Shown here: positions 1 to 7,894 of the stretch, one piece after another
Position numbering within the stretch: position 1 is the stretch's first letter
Layout of the letters: each line of letters begins with the position of its first letter
From: Paenibacillus azoreducens
GTDB taxonomy: Bacteria > Bacillota > Bacilli > Paenibacillales > Paenibacillaceae
Direction: 5' to 3'
NCBI RefSeq assembly: GCF_021654775.1
Contig: NZ_AP025343.1
Coordinates: 5,485,501 to 5,549,500, forward strand
DNA: 64,000 nt
Position numbers and translations under genes: made by a program
Notes under the pieces: model-generated
What the model was told of the DNA's origin: nothing
Databases searched by the model: none
Seen by the model: only the letters and a program-made list of their open reading frames with translations

Positions 1-410
1 AAGCTGGCATTGCGGATCGCCTCATCCCGTCTGAACCGCTCCCCGCCATCCTCATACATTTGATGTACGCTGCTGACGGTATCATCGAATTCGCGTTGAT
101 CCATAACCCCTAAATTCAGTAAACCTTCATTGATAGGCGCGATATTCCGGTAAGCCTCCATATCACCGAGCACGACGATGACGGCCGAACTGGTTAACAC
201 TTTATACTGCTTGTAAGCCGCCTCGTATATTTTATCCTTGAGCTCCTTATCCGTAACGGGCACATAGTGGGTATGCTGCAAATTAAACGCGGAAGGAGCA
301 AATTTAACAAGATTAAACATTTCATTAAGATCCTGCTCGCTGATCGTGATATCTGCGTTGAATTTATTGGCCGATCTCCGGGTTCGTACCAATTCCTCAA
401 ACTGGCTCAT
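1..410 (-). CDS. Nitroreductase family protein (3' end outside window)
   Basis: Open frame on the minus strand from ATG at 410 to the window edge, so only the first 136 residues are visible. The N-terminus (MSQFEELVRTRRSANKF, then FAPSAFNLQHTHYVPV) has the R-R-S and APSAxNxQ pattern of FMN-binding NAD(P)H nitroreductases, where these residues hold the FMN phosphate and ring. The family reduces nitro or quinone substrates in the cytoplasm. The start is supported by GAGGAGAGG seven bases upstream. The C-terminal half is not seen, so substrate and subfamily cannot be judged. Confidence 0.85.
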   Translation of the reverse strand, partial: MSQFEELVRTRRSANKFNADITISEQDLNEMFNLVKFAPSAFNLQHTHYVPVTDKELKDKIYEAAYKQYKVLTSSAVIVVLGDMEAYRNIAPINEGLLNLGVMDQREFDDTVSSVHQMYEDGGERFRRDEAIRNAS

Positions 411-828
411 TATGTATCCTCTCCTCTAAGTACTTTTTCCCAAATATAACAAACTTATTTTATCACATCGACTTTAAAAAAGTAAGTAAATTGATGTGAA
501 CGTTCTCCTTTTACCGCTGAAATATTATTCATCTTTCGACCGGCCCCTTACAACGACTTCCATCACATCGCAAATACTTATCCACGGTCCTCGCGAAAAA
601 AAGCCTGCCAAGAATATATCTAACCACCCTTCAACCTTTTGCTTTACCGGATCCATGCCATGGCAGGCCATACAGTTGATCCCCGCGCTCAAGAATCATG
701 AAAAATTGACCGTTTTTACAAGTAATGTTAAGCTTATTTTGCGTATAACTAATTTTCTTTCCTAAAGGAAACTCTCTTTCTTTATTTTAAAAAACAAAGT
801 AAAATGGACAAACGGAAGGAGAACGCTT
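411..828. other. Intergenic region between nitroreductase and mntR-like gene
   Basis: No convincing gene. An 89-codon open frame at 496-765 has no clear ribosome binding site and no recognisable family. The right-hand end carries a MntR-type palindrome, listed separately. Confidence 0.5.
758..771. promoter_or_regulatory. Palindromic MntR-type box upstream of the mntR-like gene
   Basis: TTTCCTAAAGGAAA is an almost perfect 14-bp palindrome 57 bp before the start codon. It resembles the Bacillus MntR box (core CCTTAAGGAAA, from memory). A second related box lies at 1368-1381. Autoregulation is inferred. Confidence 0.5.
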
Positions 829-1275
829 ATGTTAACCCGTGCTCAAAGCCACTGTCTCGAACAAATTTATTTGCTAAGTCAAAAAGACGGCGTTGCCAGA
901 GCCAGGGATATTGCTCAAAATTTGGACGTAGGACCGTCGACGATTACCAAAACGCTGCAGAAGCTGGATCAAATGGACCTGATCGTGTACAACAAATACG
1001 AATATATCGTCCTTACCCCGAAAGGGGAGTTAGTTGGCGAAAAGATTGCCCTCAAGCATGAGATCCTGCAGCAATTTATGCTGCTTTTGGAGATTGACCC
1101 GGAAACCGCCCACACAGAAGTGGAGCGTATCGAGCATTACGTAAGCGATTCAACCGTTGAACGAATAAAAGAACTCGTGCAATTTTTCAACAGCAATCCT
1201 TCCATAGCTGAAACCTTTGCGCGTGTTCATATGGATGCCTATAAAGTTAAAAACGGGAAAGTGGAAGATCCTTAG
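829..1275 (+). CDS. mntR: MntR/DtxR-family metal-dependent transcriptional regulator
   Basis: A 148-residue protein that aligns almost without gaps to Bacillus MntR, the Mn(II)-dependent regulator of manganese uptake and efflux. An N-terminal winged helix (about 1-70) is followed by a dimerisation domain starting at KHEILQQF. The expected ligand residues are visible at E11, H77, E99, E102 and H103, the same numbers as in B. subtilis MntR. The exception is position 8, where Asp is replaced by His (sequence SHCLEQIY). There is no C-terminal SH3-like domain, as usual for MntR. The start follows AAGGAG. Palindromic boxes precede both this gene and the next. Assignment to the family is firm; metal specificity is open because of the residue-8 change. 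Confidence 0.85.
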   Translation: MLTRAQSHCLEQIYLLSQKDGVARARDIAQNLDVGPSTITKTLQKLDQMDLIVYNKYEYIVLTPKGELVGEKIALKHEILQQFMLLLEIDPETAHTEVERIEHYVSDSTVERIKELVQFFNSNPSIAETFARVHMDAYKVKNGKVEDP

Positions 1276-1367
1276 GCGGAGGCGGGGTAGAGCTGCAGAT
1301 GACTGAATAAAGCTAATGGATCCGTTCTGTTTTTCATTTCTCATTAGTTCCGCATCGCATAAAAAAG

Positions 1368-1381
1368 TTGGCTTAAGGAAA
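1368..1381. promoter_or_regulatory. MntR-type box upstream of the small transporter gene
   Basis: TTGGCTTAAGGAAA is a partial palindrome centred on CTTAAG and closer to the Bacillus MntR consensus than the box at 758. It sits 39 bp before the ATG at 1421, which fits metal-dependent control of the transporter by the adjacent regulator. This is inference from motif and position. Confidence 0.5.
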
Positions 1382-1420
1382 CATTAATGACATCTTCAAT
1401 CCCACTTTTTGGAGGCTGCC

Positions 1421-1768
1421 ATGCATTATGTATACAGTTTCTTTTTGCTGGTCGGAGGCCTGTCGATTATCAATGCCGTCTTTTCGTTTCAAAGCAAGCA
1501 TATTGATCCCCATTTCTGGGAAACGGCCAAATTCCAGCTGCTGATGTTGCCTCTTTTTTATATCGCGAATCTCTGCATAGGGTATGGAGTGCAGTTCGGT
1601 TTTAAAGCATCCAACCATCTAAGCCTTGTTCTCGTAACCGCAAAATGTCTGGAAATTTTCATTTCCGTTGCCATGGGATTTTTGTTCCTAAAAGAAATTC
1701 CGAACTGGAAAACCTGGCTTGGCCTCGGCATCATCATTGCCGGGGTTGTCGTCGCAAAGCTCAAATGA
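1421..1768 (+). CDS. Small multidrug/EamA-type four-helix membrane transporter
   Basis: A 115-residue hydrophobic protein with four predicted membrane helices (roughly 2-20, 32-55, 63-85 and 93-112). The C-terminal pattern WKTWLGLGIIIAGVVVAKLK is typical of DMT-superfamily proteins of the SMR/EamA half-size class, which usually act as dimers. The start is the ATG at 1421 preceded by GGAGG at 1411-1415; a TTG at 1409 is in frame but overlaps that ribosome binding site. It lies downstream of the mntR-like gene with its own MntR-type box. A role in metal homeostasis is therefore possible, but the family does not prove it. Confidence 0.7.
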   Translation: MHYVYSFFLLVGGLSIINAVFSFQSKHIDPHFWETAKFQLLMLPLFYIANLCIGYGVQFGFKASNHLSLVLVTAKCLEIFISVAMGFLFLKEIPNWKTWLGLGIIIAGVVVAKLK

Positions 1769-2353
1769 ACAGGGCAAAAAGTTCCCCTTCATCACATCAT
1801 CACCGTCGGTTGTTTCAAAACGTGAAATATGATCGGAATAAGGCTGCACAGCCGGCCTGCCAAATCAACAGCAAACATAATCACTTTCTTTTACCCTTAA
1901 GTCGCTTCTTATGTACTTGGACGCTTCCACTGCTTCTGTGACCCTTTCTCTGTTCCATGGCTGCTCCATTTGCTTTTGTGATACTTCCTTTGTGCTTTGG
2001 CTGGCTTCCTCTGCCCCCGGACTGAAAAGCTTGCAAATCTGCATCTTTTCGCGGCTGTTTCCCCCCTTTAAACAGAAAAACCTGCAAATATGCAGGCTTT
2101 TCCGGGTTTCAAGATAAAAACCGAAGTTTTATACCGGAATAGATGCACTTTTGCAGGAATTTCCCATTTGCTCCAATATAGCACTAAAAATAGATGCATT
2201 TTCGCAGCAATTTCTCTTCTTACACAAGTGTCTGTATCGCGGAGGTGCAAGGTATCCACTTTTTAGAAAGGTACCCATTACTACCAAGAACAAAAAAACG
2301 CTCGCGCCGTAAAATGCCGCAGCAAGATCGCTCGAGTTTCCGGTAAGAACACA
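1769..2353. other. Intergenic region with short repeats
   Basis: No believable gene. It contains an inverted repeat at 2077-2100 (AAAACCTGCA / TGCAGGCTTT) and two direct copies, 51 bp apart at 2138 and 2189, of a segment reading AATAGATGCA followed by TTTTGCAG or TTTCGCAG and AATTTC. Open frames on both strands here are artefacts of the repeats. Confidence 0.5.
2077..2100. repeat. Hairpin repeat (GCCTGCA/TGCAGGC type), copy 1
   Basis: Inverted repeat with AAAACCTGCA and TGCAGGCTTT arms around a 4-nt loop. A closely related hairpin lies at 10405-10433. The T-run to its right would let it act as a plus-strand terminator. The same core in a second intergenic region suggests a dispersed element. 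Confidence 0.5.
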
Positions 2354-2983
2354 TCAAACAAGATGAAAAAGCTTCAGGGCAATGTATACGGCCACTCCCC
2401 AGATGACCAGCGCGGAAATTTTATTGATTGCCGTCAAAATTTTGCCGCCGGTATCCGCATCGCCGACCTTTTTGCCTGCGAATGCCAGAGCGAAAAACCA
2501 GATCCAGGATACCGCTATCGTGGAGACCGTAAACAAAAGCTTGTCCACACCCGAATAGCTGAGCGAACTTGTGCCGATAACGCCGATCGTGTCCAATATG
2601 GCATGAGGATTCAGCAGAGACACCGACAGGGCAAACATAATCTGTTTTTTGGGTGACATCGCTGCCTCGCGCCGGTCCAACTTGGCGGGTTTGCTTTTCC
2701 AAATCGACCAGCCCATGTACAGCAGAAATGCGAGTCCGATAACAAAAATCGCCGTTTGCAGCGCGGGAATCGTAAACACAACCACCGACACGCCAAGCAC
2801 GGCCAGCAAAATCAGCAAAGAGTCGCAGCAAGCCGCCGTCACGATCACAGGGATCGCTCCCCTGAATTTAGGCTGTGAAGCCCCTTGATTAAACACAAAC
2901 ACATTTTGCGCCCCAAGCGGAAGGATTAACCCGAGCGCCAGCAAAATACCGTGAACCACTGCAGTAAACATGCGCTTCAACAT
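2354..2983 (-). CDS. LysE/ArgO family amino acid exporter
   Basis: A 209-residue integral membrane protein with about six hydrophobic segments. The family signature appears in GLILPLGAQNVFVFNQG near the N-terminus and SLLNPHAILDTIG in the middle. LysE/ArgO proteins export basic amino acids across the cytoplasmic membrane. The ATG at 2983 has AGAGGA almost touching it; an ATG four codons in (2971) has better spacing, so the exact start is uncertain. It is monocistronic. No lysine riboswitch or divergent LysG-type regulator is visible, so control is unknown. Confidence 0.88.
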   Translation of the reverse strand: MLKRMFTAVVHGILLALGLILPLGAQNVFVFNQGASQPKFRGAIPVIVTAACCDSLLILLAVLGVSVVVFTIPALQTAIFVIGLAFLLYMGWSIWKSKPAKLDRREAAMSPKKQIMFALSVSLLNPHAILDTIGVIGTSSLSYSGVDKLLFTVSTIAVSWIWFFALAFAGKKVGDADTGGKILTAINKISALVIWGVAVYIALKLFHLV

Positions 2984-3112
2984 TCCTCTTTCTTATGTTT
3001 ATGTATTTGGTGTGAATCTACTAACAATTGATTAAAAAATAATATAACCATTATCCTATCATAGAAGCCGGATTCTGTGAATGGGAGGAAGTTTATGTAT
3101 AATTCGTTAAAA

Positions 3113-3150
3113 GAAGCCGCCGGAGTGGAACCCCCGGCGGCTTCAAGCTT
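3113..3150. terminator. Bidirectional intrinsic terminator
   Basis: Perfect 11-bp GC-rich stem GAAGCCGCCGG / CCGGCGGCTTC (3113-3123 and 3134-3144) with T-rich tracts on both sides. It lies just beyond the stop of the minus-strand acyl-CoA-dehydrogenase-like gene. Confidence 0.8.
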
Positions 3151-4355
3151 TATTTTTCCCTGCCGTCAGCATCAGTCGCTTCGCGGATGGCCCGCTGAGC
3201 CAGCAGCGCGATGACGGAGTCGTCCATCGGCGGATTATGAAGTCCCGCGCGCACATCGCGGTACATCCGCTCCAGCGGCAGGCTCCGCGATAAGCTGGAG
3301 CCGCCTACGATCCGCATCGCCAGATCGACGATGCGGATCGCGTTATTGGTCGCCACCGTTTTGGCGAGCCCAAGCTCCGGCCTCATCGCCGCCCGTCCTG
3401 CTGGAAGACGGTCCCAGCGGTCGGCAGCGCTGTACAAAAGCGTACGCGCCGTAATCAGCTCCGACTCCATCTCCCCGATTTTATGCTGAATATGCGGCAG
3501 CTCCGCAATCGGCCCAGGCAGGCTGTTGGGCCGGTATTCCGCGGCAAACTTCACCGCATAGTCCCGCGCCGCCCAAGCGATGCCGATATAGCAGGCCGGA
3601 ATATGCAGAAGAGCGCCGCCGTGATCGGACATGGCCGCTTCGCTTTCGCATTCATTCGTGTCGATTCTTTCCGCTTCCGGGACAAACACGTCCGCAAGCA
3701 CCAGATCATGACTGCCGGTTCCCCGCATGCCGAGCGTATCCCAAGTCTCGTCGATGCTAACGCCCGGACCTTTACGTACGAAGAACGTACCCGTCCGGTC
3801 TTCATCTTCCACAAAGGCGGTCACGGTGAACTGATCCAGAACAGGAATCAGCGAACTGAAGGTTTTGCGCCCGCTCAGCAAATATCCGCCTTCCGTTTTT
3901 ACGGCGGCGGTTTGCGGCCTTCCGCCGCGGCTCGGGCTGCCTGTAGCAGGTTCGCTCGCAAACTGGTTGATCATCGCTCCCTTACAGGCAACCTCCCGGC
4001 AAAATTCAGCGTACAGCTTCTGCGGCCATGACTGCTTGATACGAAGCTGCAGCATCTGGCTGACATGCCAACCGACGGCCAGCGCCGTCGAACCGTCGCC
4101 TTTCGCCAGCCGTTCCTGCGCAAGCAGCATTTCATACAAAGAGGCCTCCTCGCCCCCGAATTGCTCCGGCACGGTCAGTTTCAGGTAGCCGGCTTCCCGC
4201 AGCTCCTTGAAATTTTCAAAAGGAAAAGAACCTTCGCGATCATGCTGCGCAGCGCGCCCTACAAAGACCGTGGCCAACCTGTCAGACCGGGCGGCAATCT
4301 TCTGTTCACGCTCATTTCGTACAAAAGGATCCGATTGGATGAAGTTCATGGGCAA
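3150..4355 (-). CDS. Acyl-CoA-dehydrogenase-fold flavoprotein (YdbM/SfnB/DszC-like)
   Basis: A 401-residue protein with the three-part acyl-CoA dehydrogenase fold: a helical N-terminal domain, a middle beta domain (FVRKGPGVSIDETWDTLGMRGTGSHDL) and a helical C-terminal domain. The ending VGGSSLSRSLPLERMYRDVRAG then LHNPPMDD is characteristic of the branch containing SfnB, DszC and B. subtilis YdbM, rather than fatty-acid beta-oxidation enzymes. Members use reduced flavin, often with oxygen, and several are tied to sulfur acquisition. No flavin reductase or sulfonate transporter is adjacent, so the substrate is unknown. The gene stands alone ahead of a strong terminator. Confidence 0.82.
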   Translation of the reverse strand: MPMNFIQSDPFVRNEREQKIAARSDRLATVFVGRAAQHDREGSFPFENFKELREAGYLKLTVPEQFGGEEASLYEMLLAQERLAKGDGSTALAVGWHVSQMLQLRIKQSWPQKLYAEFCREVACKGAMINQFASEPATGSPSRGGRPQTAAVKTEGGYLLSGRKTFSSLIPVLDQFTVTAFVEDEDRTGTFFVRKGPGVSIDETWDTLGMRGTGSHDLVLADVFVPEAERIDTNECESEAAMSDHGGALLHIPACYIGIAWAARDYAVKFAAEYRPNSLPGPIAELPHIQHKIGEMESELITARTLLYSAADRWDRLPAGRAAMRPELGLAKTVATNNAIRIVDLAMRIVGGSSLSRSLPLERMYRDVRAGLHNPPMDDSVIALLAQRAIREATDADGREK

Positions 4356-4432
4356 TTCTCCCCTCTGCTGCCATCATTCCTTTTATTGTATACTTTTTCA
4401 ATCGGAATTGTCCAAATCAAAAACAGCTGCCA

Positions 4433-5899
4433 TTATCGCTTCGATACCATCTGTTTATGTTTCGCGGAATAAGCGTGGTACATTCGCCAGCCCGTCAGCA
4501 GCGCCGCCGCGAGACAGATGCAGGAGGAAACGGTGAATACGGTATGCATTCCGCTTAGGAAAATATCCGGCCGGCCCGGAACAAGCCCTGTCACCCGGTG
4601 CCCGGCTTTGCTGCTCATCACATGGAACAGCGTCGTTGTTGCGACCGTGATTCCGACAACCATCCCCACGTTCCGGACCAGCGAATTGACGCTTCCCGCC
4701 GAACCAAGCTGGGTGCGCGGAACCTGCGACATGACCAGCGAATTGTTCGGTGACTGGAATAATCCGCTGCCGATGCCAAGCATCGCTATCCATAGACCAA
4801 CGATCGCCAGCGGACTGCCTTCATGCAGCGCTGCCAACCCGAACTGGGCAATCACCATCACGACCAGCCCGGCAAAGGTCAACGGTTCCGAGCCGACTTT
4901 ATCGGAAAGCGCACCGCTGATCGGCGCGATCACCACCATGCAGATCGGAAACAGCATCAGCAGAAAACCTGCGGCAAACGGAGACAAATTCAGCATATTT
5001 TGCGCGTAAAACGGTGCGATGATATTGAAACAGAAGTTCGCCGTAAAGACCAGAAAGCCGCATAAGATGCTAACCGAAAATAGCGGATTTTTAAACAGGG
5101 ACAGCTCGACCAGAGGATCCCGGCGGATCATCTCCACGCGCAAAAACCAAATCAATGCCGCGGCTGCGAGCACCAGCGACAGAATAATCCAAAGGTTGCC
5201 GTATCCCGTTTGCTGACCCAGCAGCAGTCCGGCAAACAGCGCAATGATAAAGACCGCAAACAACAGGCTGCCCGGCGCGTCGATCTTGGCTTTTACCTTC
5301 ACCAAATCTGCGGGCAGAACCTTCCATCCGATAAGAATGGCGGCAAGTCCGATCGGCACATTCACCCAGAAAATATATTCCCAGCCGAGCGAAGATATGA
5401 TGATTCCACCGAGACTCGGCCCGGCAATGCTCCCAAGCGAAACAAACGTGCCGATGAGCCCAAGCGCTTTGCCCCGCTCATTCCCCGGGAAAATATCGGT
5501 AATGATGCCCTGGCTGTTAGCCATCGTCATCGAAGCTCCCAGCGCTTGAATGATGCGCGATATGACCAAAAACGTCAGCGAGCAGCTAAACCCGCACAAA
5601 AGCGAGCCAATCACAAAAATATAAGTTCCCAGTTTGAACATGCGGATTTTTCCAACCATGTCCCCCAGCTTTCCGAAAAAAAGGATCACGCTGCAGATGG
5701 CCATCAGGTATCCCGTCGTCACCCATTCAACTTGGGCAATCGGCAGCCCCATTTGTTTGGATAAAACGGGCAGCGCGATGTTGACAATACTGCCGTCCAA
5801 CGTGGACATGAAAGTGAATAAATTTAAAACGACAAGAATCAGCCAGCGTTTTTTCTGCACCGCCGCATCTTCCTGGTAAGTAGCAAAAGCTGAGCCCAT
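4433..5899 (-). CDS. DHA2-family MFS drug efflux transporter (EmrB/QacA type)
   Basis: A 488-residue protein with about 14 membrane segments. MFS motif A is seen after the second helix (GKLGDMVGKIRMFKLG) and the DHA2 motif D1 near the N-terminus (STLDGSIVNIALPVL). Such proteins expel hydrophobic compounds using the proton gradient. The start at 5899 follows GAGGAGG. The gene is divergent from a MarR-family regulator and the shared intergenic region holds two matching palindromes, so substrate-inducible repression by that MarR protein is likely. Confidence 0.9.
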   Translation of the reverse strand: MGSAFATYQEDAAVQKKRWLILVVLNLFTFMSTLDGSIVNIALPVLSKQMGLPIAQVEWVTTGYLMAICSVILFFGKLGDMVGKIRMFKLGTYIFVIGSLLCGFSCSLTFLVISRIIQALGASMTMANSQGIITDIFPGNERGKALGLIGTFVSLGSIAGPSLGGIIISSLGWEYIFWVNVPIGLAAILIGWKVLPADLVKVKAKIDAPGSLLFAVFIIALFAGLLLGQQTGYGNLWIILSLVLAAAALIWFLRVEMIRRDPLVELSLFKNPLFSVSILCGFLVFTANFCFNIIAPFYAQNMLNLSPFAAGFLLMLFPICMVVIAPISGALSDKVGSEPLTFAGLVVMVIAQFGLAALHEGSPLAIVGLWIAMLGIGSGLFQSPNNSLVMSQVPRTQLGSAGSVNSLVRNVGMVVGITVATTTLFHVMSSKAGHRVTGLVPGRPDIFLSGMHTVFTVSSCICLAAALLTGWRMYHAYSAKHKQMVSKR

Positions 5900-5930
5900 A
5901 AATACCTCCTCGATTTGATGTGTATGCTTT

Positions 5931-5950
5931 TTAGTTGCAGGCGCAACTAA
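5931..5950. promoter_or_regulatory. MarR-type operator 1
   Basis: TTAGTTGCAGGCGCAACTAA has perfect 8-bp arms separated by 4 bp. It lies 32 bp upstream of the efflux gene start, between the divergent efflux and marR genes. Confidence 0.7.
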
Positions 5951-5975
5951 ATATGTGAAACCAGTGTACTCTAAA

Positions 5976-5995
5976 TTAGTTGCATACGCAACATT
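5976..5995. promoter_or_regulatory. MarR-type operator 2
   Basis: TTAGTTGCATACGCAACATT repeats the operator at 5931, 45 bp away centre to centre, with one arm slightly degenerate. Two equivalent sites suggest joint control of the efflux gene and the regulator itself. Confidence 0.65.
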
Positions 5996-6076
5996 GTTGG
6001 GATAAAATATTTTTACTTGTTCAATCGCCTTTACTATACTTGTTTCCGATATAACTCATCCTGAAGAGGTGCAACC

Positions 6077-6511
6077 GTGAAAAAGGAACCTATTGGCAAA
6101 ATAATTTCATACATACACCGCTCTAACCAGAAAATTCTCGCCAAACATCTGGCTCCTTATGGAATAGGGGGCGGCGGACAGCACAGCTTTCTGAAAGTCG
6201 TGCTCCGCAAACCGGGAATTAATCAGGACCAGCTCACGCAGGAGCTGAAGTTCGATAAAGCCACCACCGCCAGATCCGTCAAGCAGTTGGAGCAATCCGG
6301 GTACATCAAGCGGATTCCCGACCCGGACGACCGGCGGTCCCTGCTGCTGTATCCGACGCCCAAAGCCGAGGAATTCGCGCCCGTGCTGCAGTCCATCCTG
6401 GATGACGCCAGTAAAAGACTTGCGATGTATCTAAGCCCGGAGGAAGAAGATCAACTGCTCGCGCTTCTGCATAAAATCGACCGTAGTCTCTCCGATTGGG
6501 AAGATTCCTAA
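6077..6511 (+). CDS. MarR family transcriptional regulator
   Basis: A 144-residue winged-helix regulator. The recognition region GINQDQLTQELKFDKATTARSVKQL leads into the wing RIPDPDDRRSLLLYPTPKA, where the DxRxxxxxLT-like pattern is typical of MarR. The start is GTG at 6077 after AGAGGTG. It is transcribed divergently from a DHA2 efflux pump and probably represses both genes through the two TTAGTTGC palindromes between them. The ligand is likely an efflux substrate but is unknown. Confidence 0.88.
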   Translation: MKKEPIGKIISYIHRSNQKILAKHLAPYGIGGGGQHSFLKVVLRKPGINQDQLTQELKFDKATTARSVKQLEQSGYIKRIPDPDDRRSLLLYPTPKAEEFAPVLQSILDDASKRLAMYLSPEEEDQLLALLHKIDRSLSDWEDS

Positions 6512-6533
6512 TGACATAATGATTGACCTTCAT

Positions 6534-6572
6534 GCAAAAAGCCGCCAAACTTCTTCCATGTTTGACGGCTTG
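6534..6572. terminator. Bidirectional terminator between marR and amidohydrolase genes
   Basis: Stem AAGCCGCCAAAC / GTTTGACGGCTT with a run of T on the minus-strand side. It serves the convergent amidohydrolase operon and possibly marR. Confidence 0.7.
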
Positions 6573-6621
6573 ACCTGCGTTTGGGCTAGCCAAACGGACT
6601 ATTTGTTTATTTGTTAAATCG

Positions 6622-7845
6622 CTAATCCAATGAACCTGCGACGATCTTTCCTTGAAATAAGGTTGCAGCCCTTGCAGCCCTTCTGGCAACCGCTTCGGCG
6701 GAGCAGGAGGCTTCCACCAGCACCAGGCTGGCTTCGTCACCAACCTGCGGCCAAGCCCGCAAGCCGGCTTGATCCAGCGGAGTGATGCCATCCGTAATAT
6801 ACCCCAAAGTCTGTCCTAGTTGACGCTCATCCACCCAATGCGATATTTCCGCCAGGCGTCCCGCCCGCTCCAGAATATCCCCGTTTCCGAATGGCGACCA
6901 TATATCGTAAACGTTATCGCATCCGACGGCTACGGATACCCCATGGTTATGCAGCAGCTGAACGGGAGGAAATTTCCGGCCCATCGGAACGCTTGTAATG
7001 ATGGTAATACCGGCGTCAGCCAATAACCCGGCCATTTCCGCAGCTTGTGCGGCCGAAACATCTCCCAGGCTGAACGCATGGCTGACCGCCACTCTGCCTT
7101 GAAGTCCGGCTTCCACCGTCAGCTCCGCCAGCCGTTTGATCGTAAATATTCCCAGACGGTCCGGATCATGCAAATGCAGATCGATGCCTGCATTTTCTTC
7201 GGCAGCAATGGCTACCATCGTTTGCAAAGATTTTTCCAAATCCCCGTCTACAGTAGCCGGATCAACGCCTCCAACAAGCGAAGCTCCCTTACGGACGGCT
7301 TCCCTAACCAGCTTTTCCGAACCTGAGCGAAGCAGCCCCTGCTGCGGAAATGCCACGATTTCATGCGAAAGTTTGCCCTCAAATTTGCGAAGCGCATGCT
7401 GAACCTCCTCCAGATGCGAATGCCCTGCCTCAGGAAAAATATCCACATGCGTGCGGATATGCGTCACTCCCGACTTTAGAGCCGCTTCCAGGTAGTTTGC
7501 GGCGCTTTCGGATATCGGCAGCGAACGTACAGAATCAAATCCTTTCTCTTCATCCAGTCGTTCAAAAATCGATCCCACCGGGGTAACCGCTCTCCAGCGT
7601 CCGCCCAGCAGCGTTTTGTCCAAATGGCAATGCTTTTCCACAAAAGAAGGAAGAACCAGGCGGAATCCCGCGTCTTTTTGCGGAAGCTGATCCGTAATCG
7701 GTTGATCCGCCGGAATGATTTTCGCAATATTTCCGTTTTCGATCAGTAGATGCGCCGCTTCCGTTTTCGTCCCGGTGATGACATTGCCGCTGGTCTGATA
7801 ACCGCTCTCCAACCGGGCATTCATAAGCCAATACCGATGTTCCAT
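6622..7845 (-). CDS. Metal-dependent amidohydrolase, cytosine deaminase/AtzC-like (copy 2)
   Basis: A 407-residue amidohydrolase-superfamily enzyme. Visible metal and catalytic positions are HCHLDK (H72, H74, K77), HLH (H224, H226), SHA (H256) and GCDNV (D310). The last matches the GHDDV motif of E. coli cytosine deaminase. However, CodA has HCDE where this protein has HLHD, and the HxHLDK plus HxH spacing is closer to N-isopropylammelide hydrolase AtzC (from memory). The expected reaction is hydrolytic removal of an amine from a nitrogen heterocycle. It is the second gene of a two-gene operon with a paralogue, divergent from a LysR regulator. The substrate is unknown. Confidence 0.82.
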   Translation of the reverse strand: MEHRYWLMNARLESGYQTSGNVITGTKTEAAHLLIENGNIAKIIPADQPITDQLPQKDAGFRLVLPSFVEKHCHLDKTLLGGRWRAVTPVGSIFERLDEEKGFDSVRSLPISESAANYLEAALKSGVTHIRTHVDIFPEAGHSHLEEVQHALRKFEGKLSHEIVAFPQQGLLRSGSEKLVREAVRKGASLVGGVDPATVDGDLEKSLQTMVAIAAEENAGIDLHLHDPDRLGIFTIKRLAELTVEAGLQGRVAVSHAFSLGDVSAAQAAEMAGLLADAGITIITSVPMGRKFPPVQLLHNHGVSVAVGCDNVYDIWSPFGNGDILERAGRLAEISHWVDERQLGQTLGYITDGITPLDQAGLRAWPQVGDEASLVLVEASCSAEAVARRAARAATLFQGKIVAGSLD

Positions 7846-7894
7846 TATCTATCATCCTTTCCGAGTGCCGCTAAGGCTCCATGTTGAATTGGGT

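Noticed and set aside
496..765. 89-codon plus-strand frame as a small gene
   Set aside because: No ribosome binding site, no recognisable family, and its end overlaps the MntR-type box and promoter area.
3094..3150. Small frame after GGGAGGAAGTTT starting with ATG at 3094
   Set aside because: It runs straight into the terminator stem and then antisense to the acyl-CoA-dehydrogenase-like gene, so the ribosome-binding-like sequence is probably coincidence.
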